DNA from: Pseudomonadota bacterium
GTDB lineage: Bacteria > Pseudomonadota > Alphaproteobacteria > Dongiales > Dongiaceae
DNA length: 64,000 nucleotides
Direction of reading: 5' to 3'
Assembly (NCBI GenBank): GCA_021792365.1
Contig: JAJYUT010000008.1
Coordinates: 62,001-126,000, forward strand
Shown piece by piece: positions 1 to 8,186 of the stretch. Below the pieces are notes generated by a model that worked only from the letters and a program-made list of their open reading frames with translations, was not told the origin of the DNA and made no database searches. Position 1 is the stretch's first letter; each line of letters opens with the position of its first letter. The translations under genes were made by a program, and so were the position numbers.

Positions 1-662
1 CCTTGCGCGCGGAGCCGGATGTGCAGGTGGAACTGGTCGAGCCCGGCCATCCATTGCCGGCCGATGCCGACCTTGTCTTGCTGCCGGGCTCCAAATCCAC
101 CATCGGAGACCTGCAGGCGTTGCGCGCGGCCGGATGGGACATCGACATCGCGGCGCATGTGCGCCGCGGCGGGCGCGTTCTGGGCCTGTGCGGCGGATAC
201 CAGATGCTGGGCACGCGCCTGGATGATCCCGGGGGGACGGAAGGGCCGGCGGGCGCCGTGGACGGCCTGGGCCTGCTGCAGGTCGAAACGCGCCTCGGCG
301 GCGACAAGGCGCTGACCGAGGTGACCGGCACGGACCGGGCGACTGGCCATAACGTGCGCGGCTATGAAATGCATATCGGCAGGACGCGCGGCGCCGATTG
401 CGCGCGGCCGATGCTGGACCTCCATGGCCGGTCCGACGGCGCGACCTCTGGTGACGGCCGCGTCATGGGCACCTACGTCCACGGCATTTTCGCCAGCGAC
501 GCGTTCCGCCATGCCTTCTTGAATTCACTGCGCGCGCGTGCAGCGAGCGGACTCGCCTATGAGGCAATGGTTGACCAGGTGCTCGACGCGCTCGCCGATC
601 ACCTCGCGCGCCATCTCGATACCAAGCGGATCCTGGACCTTGCTAGTCGAACAGCCAGATAA
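1..662 (+). CDS. cobQ: Cobyric acid synthase, C-terminal part (cut by window start)
   Basis: Amidotransferase that converts adenosylcobyrinic acid a,c-diamide to adenosylcobyric acid. Only the last ~219 residues are present, and the 5' end lies outside the window. The visible part is the class I glutamine amidotransferase (GATase) domain. It shows LLPGSKST, the nucleophile Cys in [10 protein letters not shown], and the catalytic His in GTYVHGIF near the C-terminus. The last 20 bases overlap the end of the convergent cobD gene. It starts a cobalamin cluster that runs to about 15.3 kb. The assignment to CobQ rather than CobB rests on the [12 protein letters not shown] pattern and on the separate complete cobB downstream. 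Confidence 0.93.
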   Translation, partial: LRAEPDVQVELVEPGHPLPADADLVLLPGSKSTIGDLQALRAAGWDIDIAAHVRRGGRVLGLCGGYQMLGTRLDDPGGTEGPAGAVDGLGLLQVETRLGGDKALTEVTGTDRATGHNVRGYEMHIGRTRGADCARPMLDLHGRSDGATSGDGRVMGTYVHGIFASDAFRHAFLNSLRARAASGLAYEAMVDQVLDALADHLARHLDTKRILDLASRTAR

Positions 663-1653
663 GCGCGATCAGCAGCGCCGCCTGCACCCAGCAGGCGCAG
701 ACGAACAGCCGCAGCGCCATGCGGATGTCCGGCGCGGCCGCGTGCGGCCGTCCGCCTTCGTTCATCCAGTGATCCTTCACCAGCTCGCCGTGATAGACCC
801 GCGGCCCCGCGATTGCGATGCCGAGCGCGCCCGCGAACGCCGCCTCCGGCCAGCCGGCATTCGGCGAGCGGTGATGGCGGGCGTCGCGCCGCATCGCGCG
901 CCAGGCGCCGACCGGCTCCGCGCCGGGCAGCAGCCAGGACGCCGCGCAGACGATGAGGCCCGAGAGGCGCGCCGGGATGAAATTCAGCAGGTCGTCGAGC
1001 CGCGCCGATGCCCAGCCGAACTGCAGGTGGCGCGGCGTCTTGTGGCCTATCATGCTGTCGGCAGTGTTGATCACCTTGTAGGCGAGCAGGCCCGGCAGGC
1101 CGAGCAGGGCGGCCCAGAACACCGGCGCCACCACGCCGTCGGAAAAATTCTCCGCCAGGGATTCGATCGCGGCGCGCGACACGCCGGCCTGGTCCAAGGC
1201 CTCCGGATCGCGCCCGACGATGCGCGAAACCGCCAGGCGCCCGCCGCCGAGCCCGCCGGTCTCCAGCCCCGAGGCCACGGCCGCCACATGGTCATGGAGG
1301 CTCTTCTGCGCGATCAGGGTGGACATGACGATCGCCAGCCACAGCCAGCCGAGCGGCAAGGCCAGCAGGATGGCCTGGATCACATAGCCAACGACCATGG
1401 CTCCGGCGAGCAATCCGGCCGTCGTCCAGATGCCGCGGTTGCGGCGGCGACCGGGCGTGTCGCTTTCGAGATTGAACCGGGCATCCGCCCATGCAATCAC
1501 CCGGCCGATGAGCTGGACGGGATGCAGCTGGCGCCGGTTCAACGCTTCCGGATCGCCGAACACGGCGTCGAAAGCGAGCGACAGCAGCAGGGTTTCGGGA
1601 CGGGCGAACAGGAACATCCAGCGTTCATTGGCCGATTTGGCGGGTCCCGTCAA
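643..1653 (-). CDS. cobD: Adenosylcobinamide-phosphate synthase
   Basis: CobD/CbiB family membrane protein of 336 residues. It attaches aminopropanol (or its phosphate) to adenosylcobyric acid to form cobinamide (phosphate). Diagnostic segments are FDAVFGDP near residue 30, the HPVQLIGR stretch, [25 protein letters not shown] in mid-protein, and [11 protein letters not shown]. Several hydrophobic segments fit an inner-membrane location. Its 3' end overlaps that of cobQ by 20 bases, and cbiX starts 35 bases beyond its start codon on the opposite strand. The 35-bp divergent gap must hold both promoters, or the genes are read from elsewhere. Confidence 0.94.
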   Translation of the reverse strand: MTGPAKSANERWMFLFARPETLLLSLAFDAVFGDPEALNRRQLHPVQLIGRVIAWADARFNLESDTPGRRRNRGIWTTAGLLAGAMVVGYVIQAILLALPLGWLWLAIVMSTLIAQKSLHDHVAAVASGLETGGLGGGRLAVSRIVGRDPEALDQAGVSRAAIESLAENFSDGVVAPVFWAALLGLPGLLAYKVINTADSMIGHKTPRHLQFGWASARLDDLLNFIPARLSGLIVCAASWLLPGAEPVGAWRAMRRDARHHRSPNAGWPEAAFAGALGIAIAGPRVYHGELVKDHWMNEGGRPHAAAPDIRMALRLFVCACWVQAALLIALIWLFD

Positions 1654-1688
1654 TCGGCCCCAAGGAACGACAGGGGGAGTGACAAGGC

Positions 1689-2792
1689 ATGAGCAAGATC
1701 GGCGTGATGGTGTGCGGCCACGGCAGCCGCGACGAAGAAGCGATCACCGAGTTCCAGGCGGTGGCGCGGGGCATTGCCCAGCGCCTGCCGGAGTTTCCCG
1801 CCGATTACGGCTTCCTGGAATTCGCCCGGCCGATCATCCGCGAAGGCCTGGATGCGCTGCGCAAGCAAGGCGTGACGCGCTGCCTCGCGGTCCCCGGCAT
1901 GCTGTTCGCGGCCGGCCACGCCAAGGATGACATCCCCTCGGTGCTCAACAAGTACCAGGCGGATCACCCCGGTTTCCGCATCGATTATGGCCGCGACCTC
2001 GCCATCGACCTCAAGCTGCTGCGTGCCGCGCGCGAACGGATCGAGCAGGCGGAAAGCGTTGTGAGCCGCAAGGTGCCGCGCGAGGAGACGCTGCTCGTGG
2101 TGGTGGGCCGCGGCACCTCGGACCCCGATGCTAACTCAAACATCAGCAAGGTTGCGCGCATGCTGTGGGAGGGCATGGGCTTTGGCTGGACCGAGGTGTG
2201 CTATTCCGGCGTCGCCTTCCCGCTGGTGGGGCCGGGCCTCGAGCATGCGGTGAAGCTTGGCTACAAGCGCATCATCGTGTTTCCCTATTTCCTGTTCACC
2301 GGCGTGCTGGTGAAGCGGATCTACGACATCGCCGATGAGATGGCCGCGCGCCACCCGGAGATCGAGTTCCTGAAAGCCAGCTATCTCAACGATCATCCGC
2401 TGGTATTGGATGCCTTCGCCGAACGCGTGCGCGAGATCCTGAGCGGCACCAACGCCATGAACTGCCAGATGTGCAAATACCGGGAGCAGGCCATCGGCTA
2501 CGAGGCCGAGGTCGGCCGCGTCCAGGAGAGCCACCATCACCACGTCGAAGGGATCGGTACCGGCAAGGCGCACGGCCATATGCACGAGCATGATCACGGC
2601 CACGATCATGACCACGCTCATCATCACGATCACGACGGGCATCACCATCATCATGAGCATGATCACCACCATCATGAGCATGGACATGCTCACGATCACG
2701 CGCATGGTCGCGGCCACACTCACACGCACTTTCCGCCGCCCTTCCCGAACCACCCGCACGGTCCGGGCAAACGCAATCCGGAGCGGCTGTGA
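1689..2792 (+). CDS. cbiX: Sirohydrochlorin cobaltochelatase, long form with His-rich tail
   Basis: Inserts Co2+ into sirohydrochlorin, the committing step of early-cobalt-insertion B12 synthesis. The protein has 367 residues. Two tandem CbiX-type chelatase modules occupy about residues 1-250; the N-terminal one opens GVMVCGHGSRDEEAI and the second contains VVVGRGTSDPDANSN and VFPYFLFTGVL. A MxCxxC motif follows (MNCQMC, Cys259 and Cys262). The last 88 residues contain 36 histidines interleaved with Asp, Glu and Gly. Known long CbiX proteins such as that of Bacillus megaterium have the same MxCxxC plus His-rich layout and a 4Fe-4S centre. The tail probably buffers cobalt; this is inference. 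Confidence 0.93.
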   Translation: MSKIGVMVCGHGSRDEEAITEFQAVARGIAQRLPEFPADYGFLEFARPIIREGLDALRKQGVTRCLAVPGMLFAAGHAKDDIPSVLNKYQADHPGFRIDYGRDLAIDLKLLRAARERIEQAESVVSRKVPREETLLVVVGRGTSDPDANSNISKVARMLWEGMGFGWTEVCYSGVAFPLVGPGLEHAVKLGYKRIIVFPYFLFTGVLVKRIYDIADEMAARHPEIEFLKASYLNDHPLVLDAFAERVREILSGTNAMNCQMCKYREQAIGYEAEVGRVQESHHHHVEGIGTGKAHGHMHEHDHGHDHDHAHHHDHDGHHHHHEHDHHHHEHGHAHDHAHGRGHTHTHFPPPFPNHPHGPGKRNPERL

Positions 2793-2838
2793 TTGGCATG
2801 TTGCCAGACCGCGACCTCTCGTCCCCCGCTCCGTCCAG

Positions 2839-2925
2839 GCAAGGCTTGGCCTTGCCGTCGACGAGTGTTCATGAGTGGGCGCTAAATTCCCCAGGCAAAT
2901 TCGTGAGTCTCAAGGCCAAGCCTTG
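2839..2925. repeat. Paired 15-bp inverted repeats, each also a small hairpin
   Basis: The 15-mer CAAGGCTTGGCCTTG at 2840-2854 recurs as its exact reverse complement at 2911-2925. Each copy can fold on itself (CAAGG/CCTTG stem with a 5-base loop) or pair with the other copy over all 15 bases. It lies in the 166-base gap between cbiX and the chosen cobH start. It may be a dispersed palindromic element or a cis-regulatory switch; the sequence alone cannot decide. Confidence 0.5.
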
Positions 2926-2958
2926 GGATGGCGAGAGAGTCCAAGCGTGAGGCGCGCC

Positions 2959-3597
2959 ATGGCCCGCGACTACGTCAAGGACCCGGCGGAAATCTATCGG
3001 CTGTCCTTCGCGACCATCGAAGCGGAGGCGCGGCTGGATGTGCTGCCGGCATCCCTGCGCGCTGTCGCGCGGCGCATGATTCATGCCTGCGGGATGACCG
3101 ATCTGGTTGACGATCTGGCCTGGGGCGGAGGTCCGGTCGCCGCCGCGCGCCAGGCTTTGCAAACGGGAGCCCCGATCCTGACCGATGCGCAGATGGTCGC
3201 CTCCGGCATCATCCGCCGGCGCTTTCCGAAGACCGACCTTGTCTGCATTATCGCGGAGGAGCGGGTCGCGGAAACGGCGCGCCGCCTCGGCACGACGCGC
3301 TCGGCCGCCGCAGTCGAGCTGTGGCGCGGGCGCCTGCAGGGCGCGATCGTCGCCATCGGCAATGCGCCGACCGCCTTGTTCCATCTGCTCGATCTGATCG
3401 AGTCTGGCGGGCCGCGCCCGGCCGCGATCTTCGCCTTTCCGGTAGGTTTCGTCGGCGCTGTCGAATCCAAGCAGGCGCTGATCGATGCGAATCTCGGCAT
3501 TCCATATCTGACCTTGCGTGGCCGTCGCGGCGGCAGCGCTATCGCCGCCGCCGCAGTGAACGCGCTCGCCGACGACAAGCCGGGGGCCGCGGCATGA
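2959..3597 (+). CDS. cobH: Precorrin-8X / cobalt-precorrin-8 methylmutase
   Basis: Moves the C11 methyl group to C12, yielding (cobalt-)hydrogenobyrinate. With the start at 2959 (MARDYVKDP) the protein has 212 residues, the usual CobH/CbiC length. An upstream GTG at 2875 would add a 28-residue stretch unlike the family. Recognisable segments are the early catalytic-region AEIYRLSFATIEAEA, RRMIHACGMTDLVDDL, and the C-terminal FPVGFVGAVESKQAL and LRGRRGGSAIAAAAVNAL. The stop overlaps the cobL start (ATGA at 3594-3597), so the two are translationally coupled. Confidence 0.95.
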   Translation: MARDYVKDPAEIYRLSFATIEAEARLDVLPASLRAVARRMIHACGMTDLVDDLAWGGGPVAAARQALQTGAPILTDAQMVASGIIRRRFPKTDLVCIIAEERVAETARRLGTTRSAAAVELWRGRLQGAIVAIGNAPTALFHLLDLIESGGPRPAAIFAFPVGFVGAVESKQALIDANLGIPYLTLRGRRGGSAIAAAAVNALADDKPGAAA

Positions 3598-4799
3598 GCG
3601 TCTGGCTCAATGTCATCGGGGTTGGCGAAGACGGCATCGAAGCCCTGCCGCCCGCCGTGCAGATGCTGATCGAACACGCCGAGCTGATCGTCGGCGGCGA
3701 CCGTCACCTTGCAATGGCGGCACAGGTGCGTGCCGAAAAGAAGAGCTGGGCCTCGCCCTTGTCGCTCACTTTGGACGAAATCTGGGCACGGCGCGGCCGG
3801 CCGATCGTCGTCCTCGCCACCGGCGATCCGATGCATTTCGGCATCGGCGTTGCGCTGGCCAAGCGCGTGCCCGCCGAAGAGATGGCGATTCATCCGCATG
3901 TATCCGCCTTCTCGCTCGCCGCCGCGCGCATGCGCTGGCCGCTGGCCGAGGCCGAATGCCTGACGATCCATGGCCGCCCGCTCGATCTGCTGGCGGGCGC
4001 CATGGCGCCGGAGCGCAAGCTGCTGCTGCTGTCCCACGACGGATCATCGCCAGCCGCGGTGGCCCAGCGCGTGACGGAACTCGGCTACGGCGCGAGCATG
4101 GTGACCGTGCTGGAGCATATGGGCGGCGCGCGCGAGCGCATCTATGGAGGGCGCGCGGATTCCTGGGCTCATCCGCGTGCCGCCGACCTCAATACCCTCG
4201 CGGTCGAGTGCCGTGCCGACCAAGGGGGCCGTACGCTGTCATTGTCGTCCGGTCTGCCCGACGAGACGTTCCAGCACGACGGCCAATTGACCAAGCGCGA
4301 AATCCGCGCCGCGACCATGTCTGCGCTGCGTCCGCTGCCCGGGCAGCTGCTCTGGGATGTCGGCGCGGGCTGCGGCTCCATCGCCATCGAGTGGCTCCGC
4401 GCACATCGTTCGCTGTCGGCCGTCGCGATCGAAGCCGAGGCGGCACGGCAGGCGCTGATCGAGCGGAATGCTGCCGCGCTCGGCACGCCTTCGCTCAGGC
4501 TCGTGAAGGGGACCGCACCGGCGGCCTATGACAGCCTGCCCGATCCCGATGCGGTTTTCATCGGCGGCGGCCTGGGGGACGCGGGCGTGGTCGAGAAGGC
4601 GTGGGAACGCCTGAAGCGTGGCGGCCGCCTCGTCGCCAATGCCGTGACCGCCGAGGGCGAGACCCATCTGTTCAACTGGCGCGGCAAGCTGGGCGGCGAG
4701 ATGACGCGCCTCTCGGTCGCGCGCCTCGCGCCGGTCGGCGATCTGCATGGCTGGAAGCCGCTGATGCCCGTGACGCAATATTGGGTGGACAAGACATGA
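3594..4799 (+). CDS. cobL: Precorrin-6B C5,15-methyltransferase (decarboxylating), CbiE-CbiT fusion
   Basis: Bifunctional S-adenosylmethionine (SAM) enzyme of 401 residues that methylates C5 and C15 and decarboxylates the ring-C acetate. The N-terminal CbiE-like tetrapyrrole methyltransferase domain (residues 1-200) begins LNVIGVGEDGIEAL and has VLATGDPMHFGIG. The C-terminal CbiT-like Rossmann domain (about 220-401) has the SAM-binding LLWDVGAGCGSIAIEW and PDAVFIGGGLGD. The ATG at 3594 overlaps the cobH stop, and its own stop overlaps the cobI start by the same ATGA arrangement. It is part of a tight cobH-cobL-cobI-cbiG/cobJ-cobM run. Confidence 0.95.
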   Translation: MSVWLNVIGVGEDGIEALPPAVQMLIEHAELIVGGDRHLAMAAQVRAEKKSWASPLSLTLDEIWARRGRPIVVLATGDPMHFGIGVALAKRVPAEEMAIHPHVSAFSLAAARMRWPLAEAECLTIHGRPLDLLAGAMAPERKLLLLSHDGSSPAAVAQRVTELGYGASMVTVLEHMGGARERIYGGRADSWAHPRAADLNTLAVECRADQGGRTLSLSSGLPDETFQHDGQLTKREIRAATMSALRPLPGQLLWDVGAGCGSIAIEWLRAHRSLSAVAIEAEAARQALIERNAAALGTPSLRLVKGTAPAAYDSLPDPDAVFIGGGLGDAGVVEKAWERLKRGGRLVANAVTAEGETHLFNWRGKLGGEMTRLSVARLAPVGDLHGWKPLMPVTQYWVDKT

Positions 4800-5500
4800 C
4801 CGGCGTCGTCCATGGAATCGGCGTCGGACCCGGCGATCCGGAGCTGCTGACCTTGAAGGCGGTGCGGCTGATTCGCTCTGCCGACCTCATCGCCTATCCG
4901 GCGCCGGACGAGGGGCCGAGCTTCGCGCGCCAGATCGCGGCCCCGCACATCCCGGCAGGCATGGCGGAGCTGGCGATCCGCATGAATATCGGCGATGGCC
5001 GTTTCCCGAAGGACGATGTCTATGACGCGGCGGCGGATACGATCGCCGAGGCGGCTGGCGCGGGCAGGCAGGTGACAGTGCTGTGCGAGGGCGATCCGTT
5101 CTTCTACGGCTCCTTCATGTATTTGTTCGCGCGCCTCGCCGATCGCTGCCGGCTCGAGGTGGTGCCGGGCGTCTCCTCGCTGATGGCCTGCGCGACCGCG
5201 ACGCGCGGCGCCCTCGCGGCCCGCAACGACGTGCTGACCATCATTCCCGCGCCCTTGCCGGAAGAGGACCTGCGCCGGCGCCTATCCGAGATCGAGGCGG
5301 CCGCCATTATCAAGGTCGGCCGCCACTTTGCAAAGGTACGCAAGGTGCTGACCGAGTTGAAGCTCGCCGACCGCACGCGCTACGTGGAGCATGCGACATT
5401 GCCCAGCGAACGCGTGCTGAAGCTGCACGAGGTGCCGGCCGACGCGGCGCCCTATTTCTCGATGCTGCTGGTCCATCGCCGCGGGGATGCGTGGAAATGA
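4796..5500 (+). CDS. cobI: Precorrin-2 C20-methyltransferase
   Basis: SAM-dependent methylation of (cobalt-)precorrin-2 (factor II) at C20. The protein has 234 residues, with the N-terminal tetrapyrrole methylase signature HGIGVGPGDPELLTLKAVRLI, the CEGDPFFYGSFMYLF loop and the VPGVSSLMACAT segment. The start at 4796 overlaps the cobL stop, and its stop overlaps the start of the next gene at 5497. By context it probably acts on the cobalt-containing substrate (CbiL role), because CbiX lies upstream in the same cluster; this is inference. Confidence 0.94.
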   Translation: MTGVVHGIGVGPGDPELLTLKAVRLIRSADLIAYPAPDEGPSFARQIAAPHIPAGMAELAIRMNIGDGRFPKDDVYDAAADTIAEAAGAGRQVTVLCEGDPFFYGSFMYLFARLADRCRLEVVPGVSSLMACATATRGALAARNDVLTIIPAPLPEEDLRRRLSEIEAAAIIKVGRHFAKVRKVLTELKLADRTRYVEHATLPSERVLKLHEVPADAAPYFSMLLVHRRGDAWK

Positions 5501-7335
5501 GCGAGCTGCGCAAAGATCCCGCCATCATAGCGCTGTCCGGTCCGGGCGCGGCACTCGCGCGCCGGATTCAAGCGGCCATGCGCGAGGGTGAGGTGCTGGG
5601 GCTCGAAGGCCGCGTTTCCGATTGCGACCGGTCCTTCAGCAGTGTCTCCGCCATCCTCCCGGATGTTTTCGTGGCCGGGCGGCCGATCATCGGCATCTGC
5701 GCCGCGGGGATTCTCATCCGCACGCTGGCGCCGCTCCTGGTCTCGAAACAGAGCGATCCGCCGGTGCTGGCGGTGGCGGAGGACGGGTCGGCAATCGTGC
5801 CCCTGCTGGGCGGCCATCACGGCGCCAATGCACTGGCTGTGCGCATCGCCGAACCGCTGGGTGGGATCGCCGCCCTCACCACCGCAAGCGACGTGACCCT
5901 GCGTGTTCCGCTCGATGCTCCGCCTGCTGGCTGGCGGCTGCGCGACGAGTCCGACTACAGGCGCGTGGCGGCAAAGCTCCTGTCCGGCGCACCGGTGCGA
6001 ATCGTGGTGGAATCGGGACCGGCGCCGGACTGGCTGCTGCAACTTCCGCAGGCGGAGGATGCGCCCGTCACGATCCTGGTCAGCGACCGGGCCGATGCCG
6101 AGGCCGATCTTGTCTATGCGCCGCAGAACATCGTGCTCGGCCTCGGTTGCGAGCGCCTGGCGGAAGAGGCGGAAGTCTGGCGGCTGGTCGAGGATTCGCT
6201 CGCCAAGGCAAAGATCGCCAAGGAGGCGGTCGCCTGCGTTGACTCGATCGCCTTGAAAGCGGCCGAGCCCGCAATCCACGCGATCGGCAGGCGCCTGGGC
6301 GTGCCCGTGCGGTTCTTCGATGCGGTCCGGCTGGAGCGCGAAGCGCCACGGCTCAAGAACCCGTCCGACCTGGTCTATCGCGAAACCGGCTGCCATGGCG
6401 TTGCGGAAGGCGCGGCGCTGGCGGGCGTGGGCGCTGATGGCGAACTGCTCCTGCCGAAGCAGCGGTCGCAGCGGGCGACCTGTGCTCTTGCGCGCGCGCC
6501 GGACACCGTCGATCCGACGCGCATCGGTCGCGCGCGCGGTTCGCTGGCAATCGTGGGGATCGGGCCGGGCGCCGCTGCGGCACGCACTCATGAGGTCGAG
6601 GCGGCAATCAGCAAGGCGACGGATCTGGTCGGCTACAAGCTGTACCTGGACCTGCTCGGCTCGCTGGCTGCGTACAAGACGCGCCATGGCTATGAGCTGG
6701 GCGAGGAGGAAATGCGTGTGCGCATCGCCCTCGACCTGGCGGCGGAAGGGCGCGACGTGGCGCTGGTCTGCTCCGGCGATGCCGGGATCTACGCCATGGC
6801 GACGCTGGTCTTCGAGCTGATCGAGCGTGAAGGCAATCCAGATTGGGCGCGTGTCGAGATCGCCGGCTTGCCCGGTGTCTCCGCCATGCAAACGGCTGCC
6901 GCGCGCATCGGTGCGCCGCTGGGGCATGATTTCTGCGCCATCTCGCTCAGCGATCTGCTGACTCCGTGGGAGGCGATCGAGCAGCGCCTGCGTGCGGCCG
7001 CTTCGGGCGATTTCGTGGTGGCGTTCTACAATCCGGTCTCCCAGCGCCGGCGCACGCAATTGGCGGCCGCGAAGGATATCCTGCTGCGCCAGCGCCCGGG
7101 GGAGACGCCGGTCGTGCTGGCGCGCAACCTCGGCCGCGACGGCGAGAGCGTCACGGTCGTCACGCTGCGCGACCTGAAGGTCGAGGACGTCGACATGCTG
7201 ACGCTGGTGATCGTGGGCTCGAGCGCCACGCGCGCCCTCGCGCGGCCGGATGGCGGCGTGTGGGTCTATACGCCGCGCGGCTATGCGAAGAAGATGGATG
7301 AGGGGAAGGGCGCAGCCAAGGTGGGAAGCGGATGA
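5497..7335 (+). CDS. CbiG-CobJ fusion: cobalt-precorrin-5A hydrolase plus precorrin-3B C17-methyltransferase
   Basis: Fusion of 612 residues. Residues 1-~345 are CbiG: the central GRPIIGICAAGILIRTLAP and GGHHGANALA motifs, then the C-terminal CbiG domain from about residue 212 (VLGLGCER). CbiG opens the lactone of cobalt-precorrin-5A and releases acetaldehyde. Residues ~347-612 are a CobJ/CbiH methyltransferase (SLAIVGIGPGAAA, CSGDAGIYAMA, LPGVSAMQTAAARIGAPLGHDFC, AFYNPVSQRRRTQL), which methylates C17 and contracts the ring. No stop or frameshift separates the two domains. CobJ makes the lactone at ring contraction and CbiG opens it two steps later, after CobM. The start ATG overlaps the cobI stop. 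Confidence 0.94.
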   Translation: MSELRKDPAIIALSGPGAALARRIQAAMREGEVLGLEGRVSDCDRSFSSVSAILPDVFVAGRPIIGICAAGILIRTLAPLLVSKQSDPPVLAVAEDGSAIVPLLGGHHGANALAVRIAEPLGGIAALTTASDVTLRVPLDAPPAGWRLRDESDYRRVAAKLLSGAPVRIVVESGPAPDWLLQLPQAEDAPVTILVSDRADAEADLVYAPQNIVLGLGCERLAEEAEVWRLVEDSLAKAKIAKEAVACVDSIALKAAEPAIHAIGRRLGVPVRFFDAVRLEREAPRLKNPSDLVYRETGCHGVAEGAALAGVGADGELLLPKQRSQRATCALARAPDTVDPTRIGRARGSLAIVGIGPGAAAARTHEVEAAISKATDLVGYKLYLDLLGSLAAYKTRHGYELGEEEMRVRIALDLAAEGRDVALVCSGDAGIYAMATLVFELIEREGNPDWARVEIAGLPGVSAMQTAAARIGAPLGHDFCAISLSDLLTPWEAIEQRLRAAASGDFVVAFYNPVSQRRRTQLAAAKDILLRQRPGETPVVLARNLGRDGESVTVVTLRDLKVEDVDMLTLVIVGSSATRALARPDGGVWVYTPRGYAKKMDEGKGAAKVGSG

Positions 7336-8102
7336 GCATCGTGCATTTCATCGGCGCGGGACCGGGCGATCCGGAGCTCATCACCGTGCGCGGCAAGCGC
7401 CTGATCGAGGAGGCGCCGGTCGTGCTCTATGCCGGCTCGCTTGTTCCGCCGGCAGTCATCGCGATGGCGCGTAAGGATGCGCTGGTGGTGGATACCGCGC
7501 CGCTCACTTTGGAAGAGATCGTCGCGCATATGAAGGATGCGATCGCGTCCGGCAAAACCGTCGCGCGCGTCCATTCCGGCGATCCATCGATCTATGGCGC
7601 GATCGCGGAGCAGATGCGGCGACTTGACGAGCTCCGCATTCCCTATGATGTGACGCCCGGCGTGCCGGCCTTTGCCGCCGCGGCCGCGATGCTGAAGACC
7701 GAGCTGACCCTGCCGGAGGTGAGTCAAACCATCATCCTCACGCGCACCGACGGCGCGGCCTCGCCGATGCCCAAGGGCGAGGATCTGGCGACGCTCGGCA
7801 AGTCCGGCGCGACCCTCGCCATCCATCTGTCCGTGCGCAACATCCACAAGGTTGTGGCGGAGCTCACGCCGCATTATGGAGCCGATTGCCCGGTCGTGGT
7901 CGCGTTCCGCGTCGGCTGGCCGGACCAGGAGGCGATCTTCGGCACCCTCGGCGATATCAAGGCCAAGGTGAAGGAGACGAAGATCACCCGCACCGCCTTG
8001 ATCCTGATCGGACGCGTGTTCGGCAAGCGGGATTTCGAGGACAGCCGCCTGTATCACGCCGACCACCGCCACATCCTGCGCCCGAAGGCCAAGGCGCGGT
8101 GA
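7332..8102 (+). CDS. cobM: Precorrin-4 C11-methyltransferase
   Basis: CobM/CbiF family, 256 residues; adds the C11 methyl group to (cobalt-)precorrin-4. Diagnostic stretches are VHFIGAGPGDPELITVRGKRL at the N-terminus, VARVHSGDPSIYGAIAEQM, VTPGVPAFAAAAAML and LTRTDGAASPMP. The start overlaps the stop of the cbiG-cobJ gene. It closes the cobH-to-cobM run; a hairpin follows at 8137-8161, before the MFS gene. Confidence 0.95.
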   Translation: MSIVHFIGAGPGDPELITVRGKRLIEEAPVVLYAGSLVPPAVIAMARKDALVVDTAPLTLEEIVAHMKDAIASGKTVARVHSGDPSIYGAIAEQMRRLDELRIPYDVTPGVPAFAAAAAMLKTELTLPEVSQTIILTRTDGAASPMPKGEDLATLGKSGATLAIHLSVRNIHKVVAELTPHYGADCPVVVAFRVGWPDQEAIFGTLGDIKAKVKETKITRTALILIGRVFGKRDFEDSRLYHADHRHILRPKAKAR

Positions 8103-8136
8103 CAAGTTGGTGCCCACAACGGCCCTAGCCCGAGTT

Positions 8137-8166
8137 TCCCTCCCCCGCGCCGGCGGAGGGAGCTTT
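8137..8166 (+). terminator. Possible terminator hairpin after cobM
   Basis: TCCCTCC (8137-8143) pairs with GGAGGGA (8155-8161), with a GC-rich interior, and is followed by GCTTTG. It lies 34 bases after the cobM stop. The T-run is short, so termination may be partial. Confidence 0.4.
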
Positions 8167-8186
8167 GCTGTCAGAGACGGGAGCGG

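Noticed and set aside
2136-2759. Open frame on the minus strand rich in Met and Val
   Set aside because: It is the antisense of the His-rich cbiX tail; the unusual composition follows from CAT/CAC codons.
2793-2958. Possible cobalamin riboswitch before cobH
   Set aside because: The conserved B12 box and core stems could not be found, and the gap is short for the known element.
2875-2958. Longer cobH reading from a GTG at 2875
   Set aside because: The added residues do not fit the family, and the ATG at 2959 gives standard length.
5452-7059. 535-codon open frame on the minus strand
   Set aside because: It lies wholly inside the cbiG-cobJ gene, has no domain and Arg/Gly/Ala-rich composition typical of antisense frames in high-GC DNA.
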